Source: Halichondria panicea (lineage: Eukaryota > Porifera > Demospongiae > Suberitida > Halichondriidae). Taken from it: 64,000 nt of DNA. The stretch spans positions 2,604,001-2,668,000 of the forward strand of contig NC_087381.1 in assembly GCF_963675165.1 (NCBI RefSeq). Direction: 5' to 3'. The position numbers and the translations under genes are program-made. Shown here piece after piece: positions 13,601 to 26,708 of this stretch (position 1 is its first letter; every line of letters starts with the position of its first letter). The notes under the pieces were generated by a model, which was not told where the DNA came from, made no database searches, and saw nothing but the letters and a program-made list of their open reading frames with translations.

Positions 13601-16600
13601 TGTGTAATTTGCTCGTTCAAAGAATATGATCTGTTTAGTACTGTATATTCCTATCCTGGGAAGTGTTGTAGCATATCGAATTGACTGTTTTATACTTATA
13701 ATAAAGATGTACATGTATTTCTATGGAAGGTTAGCTACTCTTGCTTCCTGTATCTCGGCTCACTCACATCTTTTACTTTCAAGGTTTAAGGAATATTAGT
13801 CTTCTCAAAATTCTTGATTATTTTCCTCTGGAATAGTTATTTTCATCAAAGCAGGTAGCTTACACTGTATATGTATGTTTTTATGTATAGCCTTTTTTCT
13901 GAATGAAGTACAGGTTGGAAAGCTTCCTTTCATTGTTGGTCAAAATAGGATCCTAGTCAGTATCACATATAGTTTGTGAGAATTTAGAAAACTGTGTTTC
14001 GTACACAGAGGCTCAGAGTATAAATAGCATGGCCTGTGTGCCTTAGAGTCAGTCAACCTTTCTCCTTACAACACTACAAGAGAACCTTCTGAATCGATCA
14101 CTCTCGACTGTCAAAGATGAACAAATTGATTCTTATCTCAGCCCTACTGGTGGCCACATTGAGTGCAGTGTATGCTTCCCCCTATAGCAGTCAAGAGAGG
14201 CTTCTATCCCTCTTGGAAAATGCCCGTCAAGAGCAAGCTGATGAACAGGACGAAATCGCTCGCATAGTTCTGAAAAACAAGGGAAAAAAGCAGCTTAAGA
14301 AAATAAGAAGGCAGCAAATTGAGCGTATTTGCGCTCATGCCACTCTTGTGTACAATATTTGCTCTGATGATGTGGAAGAAGCCCCAGAAGAAGTACCAGA
14401 GGAGCCAGTCATGGTTCAAGGTCGTTGCAAGAAGCATTGTAATCTGAAACAAAAGATTCGTGAGGGAGAAATTATGGAAGCTGCTCTTAATATGTTTGTA
14501 AATGACGCAGAACCAACCCTTTGTGTGTACCATGAGGCTATACAACAGCTGTGTGGAGTCCCAGAGCCTGTGTAAGAGGATGAGGATTATAGTTACTAGA
14601 ATCATGGAACATTTATTAATGAGAATTGCTTGTAGATCTGTAGTAAATCAGTAGTTGGTAGTTTTGCATGTACATGTAGATAGCCGTAGGATAGAGCTCT
14701 GAGACTAACACTGTACATGTATGTACTGTATGAATTGATGATCAGTTATGTTGACAAGTTTGCCCTAGTTGAACACCCGAGTCTTTGTTACGTACTGTAT
14801 TTATCTTGCAGTGACTGTGTGAATGTTGTACCTGTGTACTTCTCTCAAGGCCATATGTATACGTAGGTGCCCTAAAGTTTTAAGCCTGAGCAGGCAGCCA
14901 AGTAAGAATCTTCCTATTAATATAGCTAAAGATACTTTCTTTAAAGTTTATTCAACTGATATACAACATCTAAGCTAAATTGCAATAGAGTGTTTTCACG
15001 AGCAAGTCATGTTACAGTATTTTGATACATGTGCTGTATCGTTGTAGTGAGTAATTTTCAAGGCACGAAAGTTTATAAGACACGGGTGTTCAATATTTTA
15101 TCATAAAGATGCTCTCGGCAAAACTAACAAAATACCAATTTACATGTACACATGTTACATGTATAGTTGTCGAAAATACACGCTACATGTATATGGTTAT
15201 AGTCTCGGGGCCAGATCTAATCAGCTCAGGGGAAAGATCAAGTAGAGCTAGGATTAGGTCTGGGGGCTCTTGCAGCATTTTCGTGTGCTCTAGCAGAATG
15301 TGGCCAGAGCCAATGAAATGCTATGTCATGTGATTTTTAACCCAATGAAATGAATATCGTATGTCATGTGATTTTGAAATATGCGAGTGTTGCCTCTGTA
15401 AAATTTAAATAGAGCCATTGAAATGAGAGTATTGCTGCATCTACTCCTTCTTTAAACCTCCAATGTGACAAGTCTCGTACTAATTGGAGCATAGTATACT
15501 GTATGATAGTGTATTAAAGGAATTTAGATTATCTTGGATCCCGTCAATAAAGTATACTATACAGTTTGCTTTATAGCTTTCAATTAAAACTGGAAGCCTG
15601 TTGTAGCCTTCTGGAACTATGTTGAAACCTTCCTTTCACGATGAGCATAATAGGATCTTATGCACCTTTCCCTCTATCAAGCCAGGGTGGCTATTTGTTG
15701 CCTATGCAGGAGGGTAATGACCTTAATTATGAAAGTGTAGTATGTAAGTTTTATATCAATGCTCGTTGTATATTTACTGTACATGAATTTGCTTTATGAA
15801 GTTGTTCAAAGAATATTCTACGTACATGTAGATTAGTACTGTCTGTGCCTATCCTTGAAAGTGTTGTCTCATATCGAATTGACTGTTTTATACTTAATGT
15901 ATCGATTGAAGGTTAGCTACTCTTGCTTCCCGTATCTCGGCTCTCTCACATCTTTTACTTTCAAAGTTTAAGGAATATTAGTCTTCTCAGAATTCTTGAA
16001 ATACATGTACTGTCTGTTAGAAACCATTTTGTCATCGAATCAGGCAGCTTTTCTTTTCTGAATATAAAGTACAGGTTATTATGTTGGAAAGCTTCCTTTC
16101 ATTGTTGGTCAAAATAGGATCCTAGTCAGTATCACGTATAGTTCGTGAGAATTTAGAAAAGTGTGTTTCGTACACAGAGGCTCAGAGTATAAATAGCATG
16201 GCCTTGTGTGTCTTAGAGTCAGTCAACCTTTCTCCTTACAACACTACAAAAGAAAACTTTCTGAATCGATCACTCTCGACTGTCAAAGATGAACAAATTG
16301 ATTCTTATCTCAGCCCTACTGGTGGCCACATTGAGTGCAGTGTATGCTTCGCCCTATAGCAGTCAAGAGAGGCTTCTATCCCTCTTGGAAAATGCCCGTC
16401 AAGAACAAGCTGATAAACAGGAGGAAATCGGTGCTCTAGCTCGCACAGCATGGTGGGGAAATAAAACTACTCCAAAGGAAAAGGACTGTAAATCAGTTAG
16501 GATAAGGCTGGAGAAAGAAAAAGACCAACTGAAAGTACAGATTTGTACTCATTCCACTTTTGTGTACCATATTTGCTCTGGTTATGTGGAGGAAGTACCA

Positions 16601-19600
16601 GAGGAGCCAGTCACTGTTCAACGTCGTCGTTGCAAGGGGCTTGCTAGTTTAAGAGACACGATTCGTGGACATAAGGATATCAACTCTGCCCTCGAGATGT
16701 TTGTGTCTGACTCGCAACCGTCCATTTGTGCATACCTCGAGACTGTACAACAGCTATGTGGAGTCCCAGAGCCCGTGGAGGGAGACGAGGACCAGGATTA
16801 TTAGAATCATGGAAATTGACTTTTGAACTCAAAGAGAATTGCCTGTAGATCAGTTAGTTGGTTAGTTAGTCTGTGCATGGTCTTAGTAGATAGCCCTAGG
16901 AGCTGTGAGACGAATTAATGATCAATGTACATTAATTTTGGTGTTGGCATTTGATGATTTGTGGATAATTATTAGTTTCATTTCTATGTTACTACAGTGT
17001 AACGTCCGAATAAAGGACAGTTTGGGAACAGAGCTTTTGTCCTCTGGTGGGGGAGGTTCAAATTACACATGTATTATGTATAGCCATGTACAGTAGCAGC
17101 CAATAATTTTTTATAAAGTACTCGTTTCGCTTACGTAGTTCGTCTGTAGTACGCTGGTACGTTTCAAAATAAACGCTAAAAGTACGCTCAAGATACGCTA
17201 CGTACCGTTGTGTTTTTTTTTTAGAATCAACCGTTGTTAAAATTTACCTTCCGCCCCACCCATGCAGCTCTGCATGCAGCTAGCTAGCTAGAACTTTTGC
17301 AGCTGTTAGATATTATACATGTAGCTAGCATTTTCTAACCTTGTAGAACGGAGATAGAACTCATATACACTGCAGACATCCTGAGAAAGTTCAAGAACCT
17401 GTGCATGGTTCGTTTTATGTCTTCGTTGTAGATCTAAAGCTAAGCTTACAGCTAGACATAGCCATAGCATAGGTAAGTAACTAGTCTAGCTACAATACTT
17501 GAGATGACTAGGATTGTCTCTTCGTTTGTTTTCTAAAACTTTTCTGCAAAACGTACTTGCAATGTGCAATGGTACGGTAAATTCAACGCTTTTAATACGG
17601 TGTCAAAACGGAAATGTTACGGACATACTACGTAAACGGAACGGGTACTTATATTAACCGCTACTGTATCAAAGTATCAAAGACTTCTACATGTACATGT
17701 ATATACACGTGTATATGATCCTATTTCTTGTTCAAGAAGCTAAGGAATTTTCTAAATCAAAGATATGCATACAGAATGCAGTACATTACAAACGACCTCT
17801 ACCATACATGTATTAGACATAACATGTGGGTGTTGTTTCCTGTTGTTCGTAATAAGAGGCAGTTTTGTGTACGAATTTAGTCAGTTGGGAGTACGAAGCT
17901 TGTCCTCTGTCCGGAATCAAGAAGGTCCGCTTGTGGGAGGTTGTTTCTGTGTACTTGATATTGATTTCAATCCGTGCCATAGCCCTTTATAGAGAGATTG
18001 TAGGAGGTTCCACTGTATATATATGTTTTCAGTAAGTCTGTTGTAGCCTTCTGGAATTATGTTGAAACCTTCCTTTGCACCTTTCCCTCTATCAAGCCAG
18101 GGTGGCTATTTGTTGCCTATGCAGGAGGGTAATGATGATTACAACCATTATTTTGCAATGTCAGTATACAAACCATGTCATGTACAGTGTTCGCTGTATG
18201 TTTACTGTACATGGATTTGCTTTACAAAGGTGTTCAAAGAATATTCTGGATTAGTACTGTCTTTTCCTATACTGGAAAAGTGTTGTCTCATATCGAATTG
18301 ACTGTTTTATACTTAAAGATGTATCTATGGAAGGTTAGCTACTCTTGCTTCCTGTACCTAAGCTCACTCACATCTTTTACTTTCAAAGTTAAGGAATATT
18401 ATAGTTTTCTCAGAATTCTTGAAATACTCTCTGTTTATTTTTATCGAGAAAGCATTTTGTCATCGAATCAGGCACCTTACTGTTTTTATATTGTAGCTTT
18501 TCTTTTCTGAATACATGTACAGAAAGGCTTCCTTTCATTGAGCAAAATACAAAATAGGATCCTAGTCAGTATCACGTATAGTTCACGAGAATTTAGAAAA
18601 GTATGTGTTTCGTACACAGATGCTCAGAGTATAAATAGCATGGCCTGTGTGCCTTAGAGTCACAACCTTTCTCCTACAACACTACAAGAGAACCTTCTGA
18701 ATCGATCACTCTCGACTGTCAAAGATGAACAAATTGATTCTTATCTCAGCCCTACTGGTGGCCACATTGAGTGCAGTGTATGCTTCCCCCTATAGCAGTC
18801 AAGAGAGGCTTCTATCCCTCCTGGAAAATGCCCGTCAAGAACAAGCTGATGAACAGGAGGAAATCGGTGCCGTAGCTCGCACAGCATGGTGGAAACCGAA
18901 ACCGAAACCTCCTCCAACGAAAAACTGTAAATCAGTTAGGAGAGGGCTGGAGAAAGAAAAAGACCAACTGAAAGTACAGATTTGCACTTATTCCACTTTT
19001 GTGTACGATATTTGCTCTGGTTATGTGGAGGAAGTACCAGAGGAGCCAGTCACTGTTCAAGGTCATTGCAAGAATTATGCTGGTTTAAGAAACACGATTC
19101 TTGAATATAAGGGTATCAACTCTGCCCTCGAGATGTTTGTGTCTGACTCGCAACCGTCCATTTGTGCACACCTCGAGGCTGTACAACAGCTATGTGGAGT
19201 CCCAGAGCTCATGGAGGGAGACGAGGACCAGGATTATTAGAATCATGGAAATTGACTTTTGAACTCAAAGAGAATTGCCTGTAGATCAGTTAGTTGGTTA
19301 GTTAGTCTGTGCATGGTCTTAGTAGATAGCCCTAGGAGCTGTGAGACTAGTAGTATGAATTAATGATCAATGTAATGTTGGTACATTAATTTTGGTGTTG
19401 GCAATTTATAATGTTTATGGACAATCATTGGTTTTATTTCTAATAGAAGGTGTACATGTTACTACAGTGGAACCTCCATAAAGGACTGTTTGGGAGCAGG
19501 GCTTTTGTCCTCTTTCCAGAGGTAGTCCTCTTGTGGGCAATTCATTCAAATAGTCATATCATGTATCTACTGTATATAAGTAATATATTATGTAACATCT

Positions 19601-22600
19601 GCATGGACCCGATTTCTAATTCAAGAAGCTAAAGAACTAGTATGATTGGCAATAACATTACAAACGACCTCTACCATAATCTTATTAGACATAAAAGGTG
19701 GGTGTGGAGGTGGGTGTGGTCTCCTGTTTTTCCGTAATAAGAGGCAGTTTTACACAGATTTAGTCCAGAGGAGGGAGGACACGATTAACCTTAGCTAATA
19801 ATTAGCTAATTATCGCGACCTTTTCTTTGAACGATTCATCTTTTTCTTCTTATAACCTCTACATATTGGACACAAGAGCTCATGGATATGTCATGGAGCT
19901 AGAGCAAAGTAAGCGTATATCGTAGAAGTTCTCCTACTGGAGGTACCCCTATGGCCAAGTTGTCAGGACCTGAGGGTAATAGGACCCCTGTAAGAAGCAC
20001 CTCAAGTACTCCTATCTCTAAGATCTCTGTGAGAGGCACTCTAATCTTGAAGCACTCTTGATCCTGTCTCCAGGATCCTTATTAGGAGCACTCCTGTCTC
20101 CAAGATCCTTGTGAGAAGCACCCCAGCCTGGGGTGCTTCCCAGGTATACTCCTGTCTCTGTGATAAAGCTGCAACATGGAATTGTATTATAGTTCAGAGC
20201 GTCTCCAACATGAAGAACATCAATAAGACTGTTAGTCTCAGCTTCTAGCACTCCTTTATTTTTGTAGTTTGCTCTGTGCCTGCAAGAATTGCCTGTCACT
20301 CATACTACAGTACTGTTCTGTGTGTCCCAATATGTAGAGGTTATAAAGAGAGAAAAGACGAATCGTTCAAAGAATTTCATTAAAAGGTCGTAATAATTAG
20401 CTAATTATTAGCTAAGGTTAGTCGTGTCCTCCCTCCTCTGGATTTAGTCAGTTGGGAGCACAAAGCTTGTCTGCTGTCCGGAATCAAGAAGGTTCGCTCG
20501 TTGGAGGTTGCTTTTGTGTACTTACAATACATATAATTATCAATCCGTGTCATAGCTAGTGTCCTTTATAGAGAGGTTGTCCTCTAGTGGGTGGGCCGTT
20601 ATGGGAGGTTCCACTGTAATTATTGTCACACACACATTTGCACACACACAGCTATCTGGCTACGATGGCTCTGGTTACGAGGAGTCTCTCGACAATGAGA
20701 CATGTGCCTATCCTACCTCAGACGAGGAGGCAGGAAATGACGAAGATGACGATGGCTTGGATGGTGATGAGTCGGGTAAAACTTAAATATGTGCTCTTAT
20801 ACATGTAGTTACCCTCTCTCTATACAGTCGCATAAAAGTGCAATTAGCATTGTTTGGATATGTGTTGGCAGACCATGCACCTCTGTATTACAGCCACTAT
20901 AACTAGTCCACTGTGTCACAAGCATTCTGTACCTGTGTGTACACTGTCCTTGGTAGTCTACCTTTACGCTCTTAATTTGGCATCTCTAATCAAGTGCAGG
21001 AACACATGTTCCTATTATGTATACTGTATGTACAACCTTAGCCGCATGTACTCATAAAGACCTTTATTGCAGACACGAGCTATATTGTGCCCGACCTCAG
21101 TGTTCTGCCACCGGGCACCTTTGACCCTGCCATAGACATTGAGCAGGAGACAGAGTCCAATCATGACACTGCACTCACACTCGCTGCAGCAGGTACATTG
21201 TGTATCTTAAAGATAGTGTACCTTCGTGTAGTTCTCTTACTATACATGTACATGTATTGCAGCTTGTTGTTGCAATGGTATGTACAAATGTACATGTAGG
21301 TGTAATGACCCTTTACCTAACACCCAATGATAGCCAGTTATATGTAAATGTATGTACATGTTGTAATGCATTGAATTGCAGACCAACTACAATGTACAGT
21401 ATGCGACTTTATTTTTGAGGTTTAAAAACACCTTTACCAAATCAACACATCCTAAAGTTTCATGTCATTGAACACACAGCCATGCACAGCCACTGACTGA
21501 CTACATGTGCCCCATGCAGGTGGTCATGATGAGCTGGTAGAGCTACTGCTGGCTCACGGGGCCAACATAGAGCATCGGGACAAGAAGGGCTGTACATCTC
21601 TTATCCTAGCTGCCAGTGCTGGTCATGCACTCACTGTGGCAATACTACTCGACCACAGTGCCAATATTGAGGCCCAGTCTGATCGTACCAAGGACACTGC
21701 TCTATCACTGGCCTGTACTGGGGGAAGGCAGGAGGTAATGTATGTGTCACAAATAATTATAAGAGAGTGTACATGTACATTAGTTTTCTTCGCCAGCGTT
21801 GAAAGCCAGTATACATGGCTTGAATTTGGAGCATCCACTTTTAATAAGAAAGTTGTATTTTTAGCTCTGTGTGCTTTGGTTAAATTTCTGTGATGAGCTA
21901 AAATGCATGAGAAGTACCCTCGTTTAGGTAGTCACTGTTGATAGTGCATTAGCTTCAGCATCCAATGAATGTCAAAAAGAAACAGCGAGTTTGTAGTGTT
22001 CTACAGTATTGTACATACATTGTACATGGATCAAAATGTACATGGATTAAAACTTCCACTGACAGGTTGTGGAGCTGTTATTGGCCAAGGGGGCCAACTT
22101 TGAGCACCGCAATGTCTCAGACTACACCCCTCTCTCCCTGGCAGCCTCGGGAGGCTATGTCAACATCATCAAACTGCTGCTACGTGCTGGAGCAGACATC
22201 AACTCAAGGTGATTTATATTGTGCATTACCGTAAGCGTTCTAATTATAGAATCAGCCTCGGTGAGGACGCCCTCTTTTATAACGCCCATAATTATACTAC
22301 CATATAAAATCAATTTTTTTTGTACATTGTTTCTAGAAAAATAATTATTTTTTACTGGTTCTATAATTAGAACGATTACGGTACCTGAAGTTACTACATG
22401 TATTCTTGCAGTAACTTTTAAGGGCTTAATTGCTCATACTATTGGCTGTGTGATTAATACATGTACATATAGCTCAATTGAAGGCTTACTTTTTAGCTCA
22501 ATTGTTGAGCCTTCATCTGAAGCTTGTCCCCTTTGCTAACTGTTGTGTGATGCTCCCCCAGGACTGGTAGTAAGCTGGGCATCTCTCCTCTGATGCTGGC

Positions 22601-25600
22601 TGCTATGAATGGCCACACCTCCACTGTCAAGCTGCTACTGGATATGGGCAGTGATATCAACGCTCAGGTGAGCACAGTGGTCCCTGTAGCATGCTTAGTG
22701 TCTTGTAATACTATGAAGCTGATTAGGTAAAGAGTGTTAACTAAACATTTGCCTATCTTACAATCTGGACAAGGGTTGTCTCACCACGGGGTCTTACTAC
22801 TGGTTGACTTATGTTTTCTCCAGTAAGGTTTGCATTTGGTAAGCTACATGTAGGTGAGAAGGATTTCTATTGACCATTGTACACTACATGTACATGTACA
22901 TGTACAGTGTACGCAGGATATATTGTGTTAAAATATTGTCTGACTAGGAATGTGTATTTATCCTTTAATGCCTGCACTGTACAATATACATTTTTCAGTA
23001 TGTGAGCATCAGCAGTACTGGTGATATTTTCAGAGTATTTTCCCCCAATTATGAATAGTACTATTATACTCCCTCCTCAGATTGAGACCAATCGTAACAC
23101 AGCTCTAACGCTCGCCTGTTTCCAAGGCCGTCACGAGGTGGTCACTCTGCTAGTTGAACGACAAGCCAACGTTGAGCATCGAGCTAAGACTGGTCTCACC
23201 CCTCTCATGGAGGCAGCCTCTGGGGGATATCACGAGGTCGGCAAAGTCCTAATCTCAAAGGGTGCAGATGTGAATGCCTCCCCAGTGCCTAGCTCTAAGG
23301 ATACGGCTCTGACTATTTCTGCTGACAAAGGTCACTTCAAGTTTGTGGAGCTCATTTTGAGACACGGGTCTTTCGTAGATGTCAAGAACAAGAAGGGAAA
23401 CTCCCCTCTGTGGCTCACTTGCAATGGTACGAGTGTGTTTGTACTGTGATACATGCACGTGTGTGTGGGGCCTGTGTGCGCAGTTAATAAATGTTTAGCG
23501 TTAGACCTGTGATATTCATACTGTACATGTAGCTATACCACATGTATGTGTGTACATGTAGTTCCCCAGCTGCCTCTCATGTTGACTATTCTGTCACTGT
23601 AGGTGGTCATCTTGATGTGGTTCGCCTACTGGTTCAGTACGGGGCAGATGTGGACAGTCAGGACAACAGAAAGATCACCAGCCTTATGATTGCTTTCAAA
23701 CGGGTAAGCTTTAGGAGTATATATGTAGCCAAAATTTATCGTTAAACAGCCACCACCAACCTACGCCTTGTTTGCGTCCTGTTTAGTGTCAAAGTCGATC
23801 CTACTTTTCCACAGTTTTTGTTTTGCTTGTACAGTGTACATTGTGTGCAGTTACATGTAGTACTTTTTTTGTCCCTCTCTCTTGCACATTCTGAATGTGT
23901 GCTTTTCGCATTCCAGCTCTACATTTAGAGTATCTGAAGTACAGTGTAGCACTTGCAACTTTGCCTGTGTGTGATTGTGTGTTTCTCCTCATGTTTGTAG
24001 GGTCACCTGAAGGTGGTCAAGTACCTGGTGGAGCATGTGACTCAGTTCCCCTCTGATTCTGAGCTCACCAGATTCATCTCTAACATCACTGACAAGGTAC
24101 GTATATACAATCACTGGCATTGCTCATACATGTACTTGTACTTGAGAATCTTATTCTAGTCTTGGTATATTTATTGTTAGGTTGCTGCTAGAAAATTAAT
24201 TATTAGTACAGTATAGTAATCTGATGTGCAGTACAGTACAATCGTCATGTATGTGTAGTGTAATAGATGGTACCAAGGGCGTAAAAAGAGAAGAGGGCAT
24301 GCATTACACCAGCTGCATTACACACTTGTACACTGTAGTGTATTACTTGCTCCCTCACCCATAGGATCTGCTCAAGAAGTGTCAGCGTTGCATGGAGGTC
24401 ATCATCGATGCCAAGGAGAGACAGGCGGCAGAGGCTAACAAAAATGCCACCAGTCTACTAATGGAAATTGACCAGGAGAAGGTATACTGATTTGTGTGTA
24501 CTGTACCTCTCTAAGGGTTTATGTACTGTAGTTCTCTTAGTTTGATAATGTGCATAATTTTACATGTATGCTAAGCACTGTAAACCAGTGAAGATTTTAT
24601 ATTGTCTGCTGATCTCAGAGCTTCATGCTTTTTATGCTTTCCACACAGAAACACGAGGAGGATCGGAAGGCTGCAGCTGCTCGCAAGAGGGCTAAGAAGA
24701 AGAGGCAGAAGGAAAAGAAACAGGCTGCAATCAAGTGAGCAGACCCTTATACTTTATCATTTCTTTTCCATAAGTGAAGTTTATACACTTCAGCTGCATT
24801 TTATAAAGTACATGTACCGTGTGCAGTCTGTATTATGTGCTGTATATTGGGCTTGACATTTTGTCACTTGGTCTACAGGGCTCAGAAGGATACATCTGAT
24901 GACAAATGTGATGATGGTGGGAGTGGGGATTCCCCTCAGGAGAACGAGCCAGGTAAGGGAATTTCCCCTGGTGATTCTCTTCTCAATATCCTCTTACACT
25001 GACACAATATCATGTTCATGTACATTTGTACATGTAGCTTGAAAATGTGAAAAAAAAGTGCCAAAAGATTTACTGATAAATGCAATCCTGATAGTACGTA
25101 CCTACAATAATCCCTTACTCCCTCCAATAGGTGAACCTGATGATTTTGTAGAAGAGGATCTCCCTGAGCCGGTGGTGCCATCTCAGAACAGCAGACTGCC
25201 TCTCCAGGACACCCAAATCACACCTCCGTCTAAACCAGACACAACTGACACCTCCTATCGGCAAAACAAGAGAAATACGAGCGTCTCCAGTGATCCAGGA
25301 AACAACAAGAAGTCAGGAGGGCAGAATAAAACAATCGAAACCAACAAACCACTCCGTATTCAAGACATTTCAAAGGAGACTGAAAATCGAGTTATTCTCA
25401 GTAAATCTCCATCTCTCAAAAATATGGAACGGCCAGTCTCGATTCTGCCCCCCAAGAGAGAGCTGAGTGATCAGAGCTTGGGTGCCAGGTCGACCAATAG
25501 GAAGACTCGTACTACAGCGTTGAAACCTCAGGGGATGACCACACCCACTAGCAGCCCTCGTAAGGGGAGGAGGGAAGAGGGATGGAAGGAAGTAGGGAGA

Positions 25601-26666
25601 AGGTGCGTTGTGTGTGTGCTACTGTACATTCAGTGCTAATTGTCGTTTCAAGGTGACCCTTTACCAGATATAATTATGCAAAGGTTATTTGTTTAGGTGT
25701 GTTTTTTGTGCAGACCAATATGATACTGCTAAAAATGTTTTGCTTATTATAAACAAAAGCTTAAATTCAGGAACTTGATTTACTGCCAGTTATTTTATTC
25801 TAGCTGTCGTTTTTAATCTTTTATTGTGTCCTCTCTCCGTATATACAGGACCAAAAAGATCAGTATTCCTCTGAGTGTGTTTGGTCAGATTGTGGGCAAG
25901 AGCAGTGCCAACCTCAACGCCATCAAGCAGGGCACCAACACAGCCATTGAGATTGACAAGGTCTCCAAACAGTCTACCAACAGATCCCTCACCATCAGGT
26001 ATGCTAATTTGAAATTTGTCTTGAAACATGGATACTCAAGATGCACCCATTAATTCATAATTATTCCCAGTATCACATACATGTACATGTAGTGGGGATA
26101 TACCGTAAGCGTTCCAATTATAGAACCAGCCTCGGTTAGGACGCCCTCTTTTATAATGCCTATAATTATACCATATAAAATCATTTTTTTTGGTACATTG
26201 TTTCTAGAAAAATGAAAGCACTGCGGTGCTGATGCCTCGGTGGAGATGCCAAAGCAAGCTACTAATAGCTTTTATGCACATGATAAACAATTTAGTTTTG
26301 CATGCAAAAACTCAGAGAGTGGGTAATGATCGACCATGATTGTTGTTAAAAACGATCGATGCCAAAAGTTCAAGTATAAAATTTAATGGCTGCATTAGCA
26401 GAGCCTTGCAGCTCTCTTCTCACTCTTGCAGCTACCAATAGCTAGCGTTCTAGTACAGAGCTAACTACTAAGTAGAGTAGCAACACTCGGTATACAATTT
26501 TGACTACGTGCTCTTCTGAAAAGGCATTCCAAGTAAGCAAAACTAGGCATAACTCGAGAACGAAGCATTATTTTGCAAATCCACGAATTAAAATCCAAGA
26601 AAGCATGACTAGAAGCCTATAGAAACTCTTACTTGCACTTGATTCATCCTTGAGCAGCTGTACCAG

Positions 26667-26708
<42 letters not shown>

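Noticed and set aside
14204..14605. Minus-strand 133-residue open frame opposite nested copy 1
   Set aside because: Antisense shadow; the plus strand has a signal peptide, TATA box and two paralogues.
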